Below are positions 55,320 to 63,350 of a DNA stretch of 64,000 nt, piece by piece. Below the pieces are notes generated by a model that saw nothing but the letters and a program-made list of their open reading frames with translations, was not told the origin of the DNA and ran no database searches. The translations under genes were made by a program, and so were the position numbers. Each line of letters starts with the position of its first letter. Position 1 is the stretch's first letter. This DNA is from Sphingobacteruim zhuxiongii (GTDB lineage: Bacteria; Bacteroidota; Bacteroidia; Sphingobacteriales; Sphingobacteriaceae), in NCBI RefSeq assembly GCF_009557615.1, contig NZ_CP045652.1, forward strand, positions 3,534,001 to 3,598,000, given 5' to 3'.

Positions 55320-56693
55320 ATGAAAATCTTAAAAAATCTATCATATTCTGTTTTAGCCTTCTCCTTATTGGCTAGTTCTTGTGGAAAGAAAATAGATATA
55401 GAACCCCAGGATGATATCTCATCTGAAAATGCACTATCTAGTGCCGCTGATGTTAACAACGTACTCGTTGGTGCCTACACCGTGTTAGCACATCCAGCAT
55501 TATATGGCACCAACTTGGTCATGATTCCTGATTTGTATGCTAGTCCAAGCTATTTAAACTGGACAGGTACATTCAGCACCTACCGAGATATTTCTAATCA
55601 AAATTTAATATCCACGAATGAGGATGCGACTCGTACATGGACACGTGCCTACCAAGCGATCAATGCGGCCAATACGGTATTAGAATCCCTAGATGTCGTT
55701 ACTGATCCGGATATGAAAAACGAAATTCAAGGAAAGGCTTTGTTCATTAGAGGAATTATGCATTTCGAATTAGTTAGATTATATGGCCTTCCATATGAAG
55801 CTGGAGCTGCAAATTCAAGTTTAGGCGTTCCAATTGCTTTGAAAGCTGTAAAGGCATTTGAAGATATCACATCCGATGTACCACGTAATACGGTGGCGGA
55901 AGTTTATACGCAAGCAGAAAAGGATCTTACGGACGCGGTTTCTCTTTTGAGTGACAGTCCAGATCTATATGCAGCGAAAGGAATGCTCGCTAGATTATAT
56001 CTACAAAAGAGCGATTACACCAAAGCTCGTATTCAAGCAAACGATATTATCGAAAGCGGTGAATACAGTTTGACTGCCAACTTAGAGGATCCATTCCGTG
56101 TAAAAAATTCATCTGAAGGCGTTTTTGAAATTCAACAGAATGAGCAAAGTAACGCGGGTTCTTCGAATGATGGTCTTGCAACTTTTTATTCGAGCTATTT
56201 AAACAACACAGGTGGAAAAGTAGGTCGTGGCGACTTGAGTATCTTGAATTCTTACGTGAATGGCTACGCAGCGACAGACAAACGTAGAACCCAGATGATC
56301 TATGAAGGAACAGGTGCCAAAACCGGATGGTTTACACGAAAATGGTATAATTACTTCGACAATATCCCTGTAGTACGATTAACAGAGCTTTATTTAACAC
56401 GTGCGGAGTGTAACGCTAGATTAGGTGGTTCTGTTGGTGCCAGCCCTGCGAGCGATATTAACGAATTACGCCAACGTGCTGGACTAGCTGCGTTGGGAAC
56501 CGTAACGGTTAACGATATACTTGCTGAAAGAGATAAAGAGTTAGCTTTTGAAGGTTATAGAATACACGACTTGAAACGTACAAAAAGAAGTATCGGTGCA
56601 TTACCGTATAATGCTCCAAAACTTGTTTTCCCGATTCCATATCGTGAAGTATCTGTCAATTCAAAACTGGTTCAAAATCCAGGATATAATTAA
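55320..56693 (+). CDS. SusD/RagB family nutrient-binding lipoprotein
   Basis: Surface lipoprotein of 457 residues that forms the lid on the preceding SusC. Lipobox LASSC (Cys21), then the SusD helical scaffold with TPR-like helices (AYQAINAANTVLESLD; EIQGKALFIRGIMHFELVRLYG) and the conserved C-terminal ELAFEGYRIHDLKRTKRS and PIPYREVSVNSKLVQNPGY. Translated as a pair with SusC. A strong terminator overlaps its far end. Confidence 0.94.
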   Translation: MKILKNLSYSVLAFSLLASSCGKKIDIEPQDDISSENALSSAADVNNVLVGAYTVLAHPALYGTNLVMIPDLYASPSYLNWTGTFSTYRDISNQNLISTNEDATRTWTRAYQAINAANTVLESLDVVTDPDMKNEIQGKALFIRGIMHFELVRLYGLPYEAGAANSSLGVPIALKAVKAFEDITSDVPRNTVAEVYTQAEKDLTDAVSLLSDSPDLYAAKGMLARLYLQKSDYTKARIQANDIIESGEYSLTANLEDPFRVKNSSEGVFEIQQNEQSNAGSSNDGLATFYSSYLNNTGGKVGRGDLSILNSYVNGYAATDKRRTQMIYEGTGAKTGWFTRKWYNYFDNIPVVRLTELYLTRAECNARLGGSVGASPASDINELRQRAGLAALGTVTVNDILAERDKELAFEGYRIHDLKRTKRSIGALPYNAPKLVFPIPYREVSVNSKLVQNPGYN

Positions 56694-56697
56694 CATA

Positions 56698-56734
56698 AAT
56701 AAAAAAGCCGCCTCAATGAGGCGGCTTTTTTATT
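56698..56734. terminator. Bidirectional terminator shared by susD and the hydrolase gene
   Basis: Perfect 17-base stem arms AATAAAAAAGCCGCCTC and GAGGCGGCTTTTTTATT, loop AAT, giving U tracts both ways. The right arm overlaps the last codons and stop of the minus-strand hydrolase gene. Confidence 0.93.
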
Positions 56735-58082
56735 TTAAGTTTAAAATCCAATCCCCGATATCTTCCAAGACACGCATATCAAAGGTCTCTTCAATATTCG
56801 CATATTCTAAATGCGAACCAGAAGCAGATGTTTGAAATAAATGATTTAAACCTGGATAAATCTTAAGCAGGCTCTTCGGATTCTTAGGTAGATTATCGGT
56901 CAAACTCTCCATATTAACCGCAGCTGGAACTTGAACATCGTTACCCGCAAAAGCTGCAAACACAGGAATATGAATACGCTTAATGAATGGGACAGGATCA
57001 ATTTTTAAGAAGTATCGATACCACGGCGTAACCAATACACCGATTTCATCTCCAAACTTTGCATTTTGACTTTCGGGAATAGAGCGCATATTTGCCATAA
57101 GTTCCTCAAATGCCTTTTCTGCAGATAAGCTACTCTTCACAATCTCGTAATTCTTCAGAATAATATTTCTGTCCATTTCGCTCATTTTTTTACCCTGGAC
57201 TCTCATCACTGCTTCATTCTGTAATAACATCAAGGAATCAATGGGTATAGCAGGTCCGGCAAGATCAACAATAAACTTCAATGAAGGGATACGCTGCCCG
57301 GCAAGAATTGTCGCAATTAGTCCTCCTTCGCTGTGACCAATAATACCGACTTGTTTGGGATCTACATCAGCTTGCGATCGTAAGAATTCCAAGACTTCCA
57401 TAGCATCTTTCCCAAAGTCTCCAGTCGTCGCTTTCGTATAAATCCCTGTAGATTCACCAACGCCACGGTCATCATAGCGGAGCACAACGATCCCACGCTT
57501 TGTAAGATAGTCGGCAATCAATTTAAAGGATTGATGTGCAAAAACAGTTGAATTTCGATCTTGGGGACCACTTCCTGAAACTAATATCACGGCCGGGTGC
57601 TTCCCTCCTGTTCGTGGACGCGTAATTGTCCCCGCAAGCGTCACATCAGCTAATTTATTAGGTATAGAAACATTTACAGTATCATAACTATAAGGCGGGT
57701 TTACTGCTTGTGGGCGCTTATAAGACTTCCAAACACCTTTTTTAAAGTCTAGTGGAGCTTGCATACTTCCTTGCTGTACACGACCAGTAATCGACTGTCT
57801 ATCATCAGAAAGCTTACCCGCATATCTGACGCCAAATGCTTTTACTTCGACATGAATTGAATCGCCATTAGCTTTAATCAAGGAAAATGGCAACTTTGCT
57901 GGACTTTGCGAAGGGCTTTGCATGGTCCCACTCCATTCTCCATCGTATTTAAACTCAAAAACTGTTGGAAGTTTTACATTTGGCAATTCGAGCGTACCTA
58001 TCCACGTTCCCTCAAACGACTGCCCACAAGCTAACAAGGTGAAGCTTAATCCAATAAGGCCGAGTAGGTATTTTTTTATCAT
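56730..58082 (-). CDS. Alpha/beta hydrolase lipoprotein with N-terminal beta domain
   Basis: An exported 450-residue serine hydrolase. Lipobox LLAC (Cys19), then a lipocalin-like beta domain to about 115 (FEGTWIGTLELPN), then an alpha/beta hydrolase core: VILVSGSGPQDRNS, Ser251 in IIGHSEGG, an Asp in FAGNDVQVP and a His in GLNHLFQ. The YDDRGVGEST stretch resembles esterases and cinnamoyl-ester-type hydrolases, but the substrate is open. Last gene of the minus operon; its start overlaps the upstream membrane gene by four bases. Confidence 0.85.
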   Translation of the reverse strand: MIKKYLLGLIGLSFTLLACGQSFEGTWIGTLELPNVKLPTVFEFKYDGEWSGTMQSPSQSPAKLPFSLIKANGDSIHVEVKAFGVRYAGKLSDDRQSITGRVQQGSMQAPLDFKKGVWKSYKRPQAVNPPYSYDTVNVSIPNKLADVTLAGTITRPRTGGKHPAVILVSGSGPQDRNSTVFAHQSFKLIADYLTKRGIVVLRYDDRGVGESTGIYTKATTGDFGKDAMEVLEFLRSQADVDPKQVGIIGHSEGGLIATILAGQRIPSLKFIVDLAGPAIPIDSLMLLQNEAVMRVQGKKMSEMDRNIILKNYEIVKSSLSAEKAFEELMANMRSIPESQNAKFGDEIGVLVTPWYRYFLKIDPVPFIKRIHIPVFAAFAGNDVQVPAAVNMESLTDNLPKNPKSLLKIYPGLNHLFQTSASGSHLEYANIEETFDMRVLEDIGDWILNLK

Positions 58083-58666
58083 GATAAATAAGGATTTAAT
58101 ATATGTAAAAAGGTATCCAAAAGCATCGTCAATATGATGATTAATATAACATGATACCCTTTTTTACTATTCATGGCAATTTTCATACCCAGAACCAAAA
58201 GATGGAAAAAGTAGTAAAGTAATGCTATTGCCAATATGCCAACGATAGATATGATTACTAAGTTAATCTGAGGAACAGTTTTCAGCGTTAAATCACCTCC
58301 TAAGATTGCTGTCTCTAGAGGTTTCATGACCCCTTGCATGTAGGGATTGAAGAGCAATAACATAACCATCATTTGTGCAAAGTTGGCAACCAATACGACG
58401 CTCAATACATCGATGAGGCGACTCTTTGTATAGATCAGTTTAGCGATTAAAAACATCAGCATACTTAACAAAATGTTGTTCATACTCGTATTCAAGAATA
58501 CTTTCCATAAGGGTAGCCCTGTGTTATTATGAAGTTGAACGATACCATCGGCAAGAATGTTCCAATGCCAGCTCAATAAAACCATAATCACAAAAACAGA
58601 ACAGCCAAATATTAAAAGCTTCCTATCTGTACTATTTTCAAATGGATTTAATAAAAACTTAAGCAT
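58079..58666 (-). CDS. Yip1-like integral membrane protein
   Basis: A 195-residue protein with five hydrophobic helices and a short N-terminal region (MLKFLLNPFENSTDRKLL) that resembles the Yip1 family (PF04893), whose members are multi-spanning membrane proteins of unclear bacterial function. It overlaps both neighbours (8 bases with the PH-like gene, 4 with the hydrolase), so the operon is tightly coupled. Family assignment is by pattern only. Confidence 0.6.
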   Translation of the reverse strand: MLKFLLNPFENSTDRKLLIFGCSVFVIMVLLSWHWNILADGIVQLHNNTGLPLWKVFLNTSMNNILLSMLMFLIAKLIYTKSRLIDVLSVVLVANFAQMMVMLLLFNPYMQGVMKPLETAILGGDLTLKTVPQINLVIISIVGILAIALLYYFFHLLVLGMKIAMNSKKGYHVILIIILTMLLDTFLHILNPYLS

Positions 58667-59138
58667 TCGAATTCCTCCCTTCTCCTGAATAGTAATAATC
58701 TATGACGGATTGTACTTCCTTGGGCGTTTGAGTCCCAATAAGCACTTTCTTTCCTGACTTTAATTGAAGTTGCACCCCCATATTCCCACTCGTGCTCATT
58801 GCGATGCCTCCCCTTCCGAACCGATATCCCCAACCTCCATAATCGAATAGTGAATATTTTTTTAAGGAAACCTCTTCAATTTCACTCCAGGCATACAACC
58901 TGTTAAAAACGAAAGGTACAAAGCGAACATGAATACCTTCGGAATCATATCTTGTCTTTAAACGAATAGAAAACAACAATACGAAAATGATTAGGAATAG
59001 AGCTGCGCTTAGCAAAACGGCTAAGTTATTAATAACTGAAGCGCTAAGCACAGTATATAACTTCCATCCGATTAGCAAAACGGATAATAACACAAGCCAT
59101 TTGGACATAAAACTTTGAGATTCTCGATACACGTTCAT
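58659..59138 (-). CDS. PH-domain-like membrane protein
   Basis: A 159-residue protein with two N-terminal hydrophobic segments (about 12-30 and 37-58), followed by a soluble part with the pattern of bacterial PH domains: TRYDSEGIHVRFVPFVFNRLYAWSEIEEVSLKKY and a C-terminal QLQLKSGKKVLIGTQTPKEVQSVID. Role unknown; it may act as a membrane sensor or scaffold. It lies 10 bp after the DUF2089 gene. Confidence 0.65.
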   Translation of the reverse strand: MNVYRESQSFMSKWLVLLSVLLIGWKLYTVLSASVINNLAVLLSAALFLIIFVLLFSIRLKTRYDSEGIHVRFVPFVFNRLYAWSEIEEVSLKKYSLFDYGGWGYRFGRGGIAMSTSGNMGVQLQLKSGKKVLIGTQTPKEVQSVIDYYYSGEGRNSNA

Positions 59139-59148
59139 AAATTATTCG

Positions 59149-59409
59149 TTATAAGGTTTTCATTTTTGCAATAAGCTCATCCAGCTTATTCCGTACGGTG
59201 GGGTAGCTCTTCCCCATTTTATTGGCCATTTCTTTTAAACTTCCAGAGTTCATAAGAAATTGAATAACGAACTCCTGCTCCTCGGATTCTAATCGCATCA
59301 AAGTTGGAAACTTGAAATGACCAGAAACCTCCGTTTCGCAAGACGAACAGCAAAGTTTAACAACAGACATCTCAGCATCACATGCCGGACAGTGAATTGG
59401 AAATTTCAT
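59149..59409 (-). CDS. DUF2089 protein: zinc-ribbon plus helix-turn-helix
   Basis: An 86-residue protein. N-terminal zinc-ribbon cysteine pairs lie at CPACDAEM and CCSSCETEV. The C-terminal helical half reads FVIQFLMNSGSLKEMANKMGKSYPTVRNKLDELIAKM, a helix-turn-helix style pattern. This fits DUF2089, presumed transcription regulators. ATG 59409 (MKFPIHCPAC) is used because the zinc ribbon starts there; an in-frame start at 59529 would add about 40 residues that do not fit and overlap the plsC promoter. First gene of the operon; it may be an autoregulator of the whole unit. Confidence 0.78.
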   Translation of the reverse strand: MKFPIHCPACDAEMSVVKLCCSSCETEVSGHFKFPTLMRLESEEQEFVIQFLMNSGSLKEMANKMGKSYPTVRNKLDELIAKMKTL

Positions 59410-59518
59410 ATAATCAATATTAAACTTAATAAAGTTAAACATTATTTTAATTTTATTAAACAAAATGTCAACAAATGAGTATTCACAAACGTTACAATGG
59501 GCAATTTGACCAATTTCG

Positions 59519-59526
59519 TATATTTG
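59519..59526 (+). promoter_or_regulatory. -7 promoter box for plsC
   Basis: TATATTTG ends 18 bp before the chosen ATG at 59544, or 9 bp before the ATG at 59535. It supports a start downstream of the earlier in-frame ATG at 59475. Confidence 0.4.
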
Positions 59527-59543
59527 CACAATTTATGTTGATT

Positions 59544-60290
59544 ATGAGAAAACTATTAGGGTTTATCCTGACACCTATATTCTATTTTTGCTTCGCTTTA
59601 TCGCTTATCATATTCCATCCTATACAGTGGTTGTGTCTAAAATTAGGAGGCTATAATGCACATAAGAAAAGTGTAGATATACTAAACGGCTTACTGGTTG
59701 CTTGCAACTATACACTGTTTAACAGAACTCATTTTATCGACAACAAGAATATCCCTACAGGTAAGCCAATCGTATTTGTTGCTAATCATCAGAGCACCTT
59801 TGATATTCCTCCATTAATCTACTTTCTGAGAAGATTTCACGGAAAATTCATTTCGAAATTGGAATTAATGACTGCGCATATCCCAAGTATTTCTTTCAAT
59901 TTAAAATATGGTGGAGCGGCGAATATCGACCGAAAAGATCCTAAACAATCTATTGCAGAAATCTTAAAATTGGCCAACAATATGAAACAAAATAATTGGT
60001 CAGCATTTATATTTCCCGAAGGTACGAGAACGAAGACGGGAAAGATGAAGGCCTTTTCAGTTGGTGGAATAGCGACGCTCTTAAAGAAAAACCCAGAGGC
60101 TTTGGTGGTTCCTATCGTCATTAATGGATCCTACAAAATGGTGCAATGGGGCGCCTTCCCATTACGTCCTTTCACATCGATGTCTTGGGAAGTCTTAGAT
60201 CCGATCGATACAAGCGGCTTAAATGTCGAGGAAATCGTCAAGAAAGCAGAGGACCTAATTCGTGCTAAAGTAATCGAAGAAAAGCCCTAA
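59544..60290 (+). CDS. plsC: 1-acyl-sn-glycerol-3-phosphate acyltransferase
   Basis: Membrane-bound acyltransferase of 248 residues that makes phosphatidic acid from lysophosphatidic acid. An N-terminal hydrophobic helix (LLGFILTPIFYFCFALSLIIF) is followed by the catalytic NHQSTFD (HX4D) box, the FPEGTRTKTG glycerol-phosphate box and the VVPIVINGS box. I chose ATG 59544 as the first start after the -7 box with a family-like N-terminus (MRKLLGF); 59535 is close behind. It converges on the GT2 gene with only one base between stops and no terminator, so transcripts may overlap. Confidence 0.9.
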   Translation: MRKLLGFILTPIFYFCFALSLIIFHPIQWLCLKLGGYNAHKKSVDILNGLLVACNYTLFNRTHFIDNKNIPTGKPIVFVANHQSTFDIPPLIYFLRRFHGKFISKLELMTAHIPSISFNLKYGGAANIDRKDPKQSIAEILKLANNMKQNNWSAFIFPEGTRTKTGKMKAFSVGGIATLLKKNPEALVVPIVINGSYKMVQWGAFPLRPFTSMSWEVLDPIDTSGLNVEEIVKKAEDLIRAKVIEEKP

Positions 60291-60291
60291 A

Positions 60292-61425
60292 TTAATTTAC
60301 AGAGCGACCCTTCCAATCGTATTTTCCGATATTTCCCAATACCCCAATATAAACTAAGTATACCGAATGTAGTATGCTAAGCAATGGAAGATTAAATATC
60401 AATGATTTACGCCCGGCGAACGAAAGAACCGGATAGAGGAAAACAAATTCAACTGCGATTTTCAACAATATAGAAAGGAAAATTAATCGCTCGGCTTCTG
60501 CATCGGCCCAACAAAAGCAGAGGATGTTAACCAACAAAGCAAAATTAAACAGCCATATCGAAACACCCAAAGCCACCACACGTTTGTCTTTATACTTTGT
60601 GCTCTTGGATGCCCATCGGCGACGTTGGTTTAAAAAAGAGGATAGGTTCTCTTTGGCATCTGTATATACAATAGATTCTTTAGCTTTACAGAATCCAATT
60701 CGACTAGCATATTGCTCGGCAACCTTATGTAATAATAACTCATCATCTCCCGATGCAAGTTCGTCAATACCTTTAAAACCACCCATTTCGTAGAAAACGG
60801 ACTTTCTGTAGGCTAAATTTGCACCATTACAAGTCGTAGGATTTCCATTTCCAATACCTGCTGCCCCTAGACCAATGAGGTACAAAAACTCAAGCGTTTG
60901 CAGGTTCTCAAAATATGATTTTTCTTCGTGATAACTCACCGGACTAGAAACCATGTAAAGATCATTAGCCTCCATAAAATGGATAATTGTTCTTAACCAT
61001 TGTGGACCCATGCGGCAATCGGCATCCGTCGTGACTATAATCTCTCCGGTTGATAAATCAATCGCTTTATTGATCGCATATTTTTTATAAGAATTTAGCT
61101 TATCTCCAGCCTCTAGACTAATTAACCGAACGCCACGATTTGCATAAGTATTAATAATTTCACTCGTTCGATCAGTAGAATGATCATCCACAACAATTAT
61201 TTCTAAAAGCTCTTTCGGAAAATCTTGCGCCATTAGGCAATCTAAGGTTCTACCAATGTTCTGCTCTTCATTTCTCGCTGCAATGATGACACTGACCTTG
61301 TGCTGTATTGCGGCTTGACTAGGTTTGATTACGGGTAGGCGTGTCCAACCTGCGCGCATATAAAGCACGAGAACCACATACACTACGCACATGATAAATA
61401 GAAAAAGACTAAGACTTGTTATCAC
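60292..61425 (-). CDS. GT2 family glycosyltransferase, membrane-anchored
   Basis: A 377-residue glycosyltransferase with one N-terminal membrane helix and three to four C-terminal helices. Seen: VSVIIAARNEEQNIGRTLDCLMAQ, IIVVDDHSTD, the TDADC metal-binding DxD motif, SGDDELLL, and QRRRWASKS, which matches the Q/RXXRW motif of processive GT2 enzymes such as cellulose, chitin or ceramide glucosyltransferases. Overlaps the following LPG-synthase-TM gene by 17 bases. A glycolipid or exopolysaccharide role is likely; substrate unknown. Confidence 0.88.
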   Translation of the reverse strand: MITSLSLFLFIMCVVYVVLVLYMRAGWTRLPVIKPSQAAIQHKVSVIIAARNEEQNIGRTLDCLMAQDFPKELLEIIVVDDHSTDRTSEIINTYANRGVRLISLEAGDKLNSYKKYAINKAIDLSTGEIIVTTDADCRMGPQWLRTIIHFMEANDLYMVSSPVSYHEEKSYFENLQTLEFLYLIGLGAAGIGNGNPTTCNGANLAYRKSVFYEMGGFKGIDELASGDDELLLHKVAEQYASRIGFCKAKESIVYTDAKENLSSFLNQRRRWASKSTKYKDKRVVALGVSIWLFNFALLVNILCFCWADAEAERLIFLSILLKIAVEFVFLYPVLSFAGRKSLIFNLPLLSILHSVYLVYIGVLGNIGKYDWKGRSVN

Positions 61426-62401
61426 TGATATAATTCACATTAAATACAAAAAACGCTCCAATGATGGCTGGGAAAATTAAATTCACAAACCATACACAGG
61501 AAACAATTGCCATAACCGCCAATTCTTGGGTAGTGATATAGGCAAATAAATTACTAGCAACGAAGCTACGCACGCTAAAATCGAATATATCAAGCGAAGG
61601 TACAGCAGACTGTACGAAAAATAAGATAAAAATCATTGGAAGCATCGAAACAATCGATAAATCAGGAAGAAAAACAAACATCAGCAAAATATACTGTGAT
61701 GTAAAGATCGCAAAACGGCATGTTGAAAGCCATAGTACATACGCCAACTCCGATATGGAATAGTCTTCTAAAACTGCAAAAAATGGCTTTACTTTCTGTA
61801 ACAGCTTTACTTTTCCCACCAAATAATCAACCCAAGAGACATTGAAAAACAAAATCAAAAATGCTAACGCATAAATTATGGCAAGTAACCAAACACCGAA
61901 ATCCACGGCAGTTGGCGTATCGATGAAAGTCGTAACAAACCAAGCTATACTTAATGCGCCAAATATCGAGGTCAGGACCAATTGCGCAAATAACCCTACG
62001 CCCATCGCTACCGCACCGGAAGCACGATTTTCTGGACGCAAAAGCATGATACGGCCACCGTACTCCCCTATTCTATTGGGTGTAAAGATTGCCCAGGTAA
62101 GCCCGCAAAATACCGAACGAATTGCTTTCCATAAACTCAAATGTTCCAAGCGCTTACTCAAAAATCGCCATTTAACAACTTCTAAGAACCAATTAGCAAA
62201 CATAAGTAAGAAAACGACAGCAAGAACTAAACGGATAGTAAGTGGATCAATGGTTCCTATTAAATGTTTGAATTCAGCTAAGTTCTTTTGATTATTAACC
62301 TTTGAAACAACAAACCACATCGCTAATGCAACTATGAGGATCTTGATTAATAGGTTAAGATATTTTTTCTGCGTCTTTGTCAATTTCTTGTTTGAAAGCA
62401 C
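61409..62401 (-). CDS. Lysylphosphatidylglycerol synthase TM-region family protein (paralogue)
   Basis: A 330-residue membrane protein with about eight helices and the family motifs in modified form (TPNRIGEYGGRIMLLRPENRASG near 113-132). It is transcribed first in a two-gene operon with the GT2 gene and overlaps it. The proposed job is moving a lipid-linked glycan or lipid across the membrane. Compared with the copy at 50241-51158 it has no FFLPGGIGGDG motif, so the two likely handle different substrates. Confidence 0.82.
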   Translation of the reverse strand: MLSNKKLTKTQKKYLNLLIKILIVALAMWFVVSKVNNQKNLAEFKHLIGTIDPLTIRLVLAVVFLLMFANWFLEVVKWRFLSKRLEHLSLWKAIRSVFCGLTWAIFTPNRIGEYGGRIMLLRPENRASGAVAMGVGLFAQLVLTSIFGALSIAWFVTTFIDTPTAVDFGVWLLAIIYALAFLILFFNVSWVDYLVGKVKLLQKVKPFFAVLEDYSISELAYVLWLSTCRFAIFTSQYILLMFVFLPDLSIVSMLPMIFILFFVQSAVPSLDIFDFSVRSFVASNLFAYITTQELAVMAIVSCVWFVNLIFPAIIGAFFVFNVNYISDNKS

Positions 62402-62786
62402 AATTTTAACAATTTTTTAATAAATATCAGGCTTTTACGACTGCTACTTTATCGAATTCATCATCTTTCTGTCGATTGCAATAGCAAAACAGATGGCGAT
62501 AACGAAGTCCACTGTCGACGTGCCGAAAATCCTATAATTAACCGATTTTCACTACTAATTTTAAAAGCAAAGTCAATAGCGAATAAATACTTAGAATTGT
62601 GCTTTCTACGGACGTGCTTCGAACCTCATTCGAAGCTCAGCGCGAATTTATTGAAGTAGGTGTATCTAATATTCAAAGTCCAGTTGAACAACGTTTAATT
62701 AACAGATTTATGTCTGATGAATAAACTAAAAGGATAAGCCGGTTTCGAAGCGTCTATGATTACAAGGATTTTTGTAATATTGTAAG
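62402..62786. other. 385-bp spacer between the LPG-synthase-TM gene and ruvC
   Basis: No normal gene. It contains the 41-codon frame at 62599-62724 and, on the minus strand between about 62444 and 62560, a stretch open in two frames, which gives it the look of decayed coding sequence. Near the ruvC start a TAATATTG box differs from TAnnTTTG by one base. Confidence 0.45.
62599..62724 (+). CDS. Possible 41-residue micro-ORF or gene remnant with RTSF motif
   Basis: GTG 62599 to TAA 62724 encodes 41 residues with a protein-like composition: VLRTSFEAQREFIEVG near the start, then SPVEQRLINRFMSDE at the end. A stop lies four codons upstream of the GTG in frame, so it cannot extend left. Shares IVRTSFVA/VLRTSFEA with the spacer ORF at 27582-27686. 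It may be a decayed gene tail. Confidence 0.25.
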   Translation: MLSTDVLRTSFEAQREFIEVGVSNIQSPVEQRLINRFMSDE

Positions 62787-63350
62787 ATGCAGAAGGAAAA
62801 AGCAAAGGAGCGAATTATTCTAGGAATTGACCCTGGTACAGTAATTCTAGGGTATGGAATAGTGAAAGAAGTGAATAAAAAAATAACCTTGCTAACGATG
62901 GGCGTCATTAAAATGGGACATCTAGATGACCATGCATTAAAACTGCAACGAATATTTAAGAAAGTTTCAGCACTCATAGAAGAGTACCATCCTGACTGCG
63001 TTGCCTTAGAATCACCATTCTATGGTAAAAACATACAAGTAATGTTAAAATTAGGTCGAGCGCAAGGTGTAGCCATGGCCGCAGCTTTAAATGCCGACAT
63101 TCCTATTTCAGAATATGCTCCTAGGAAGATAAAACAATCGGTTACCGGTAACGGTAATGCGAGTAAAGAGCAAGTTGCCGCAATGTTGCAAACCTTATTG
63201 AGTTTTAAAGAAACCCCGGAATTTTTAGACGCTACTGACGGCTTAGCGGTTGCCGTCTGCCACGCATTTCAACAAAACTTATCAGGAGAAAAGCAATCCT
63301 ATAGTGGATGGGAAGCGTTTGTGAAAGATAATCAGAAGCGGGTCCGTTAA
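62787..63350 (+). CDS. ruvC: Holliday junction resolvase RuvC
   Basis: Junction-specific endonuclease of 187 residues. The four acidic catalytic residues are intact: Asp15 (LGIDPGT), Glu75 (ALESPFYG), Asp148 and Asp151 (LDATDGLAVAV). The junction-binding NGNASKEQV and the RKIKQSVTG segments are typical. ATG 62787 is the first sensible start. It converges with the gene at 63347 and overlaps it by four bases, with no terminator between. ruvA and ruvB are not nearby. Confidence 0.95.
   Translation: MQKEKAKERIILGIDPGTVILGYGIVKEVNKKITLLTMGVIKMGHLDDHALKLQRIFKKVSALIEEYHPDCVALESPFYGKNIQVMLKLGRAQGVAMAAALNADIPISEYAPRKIKQSVTGNGNASKEQVAAMLQTLLSFKETPEFLDATDGLAVAVCHAFQQNLSGEKQSYSGWEAFVKDNQKRVR

Noticed and set aside
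59410..59529. N-terminal extension of the DUF2089 gene and an earlier plsC start at 59475
   Set aside because: The extensions overlap each other and the TATATTTG box at 59519, and the added residues do not fit either family, so the shorter starts 59409 and 59544 are used.
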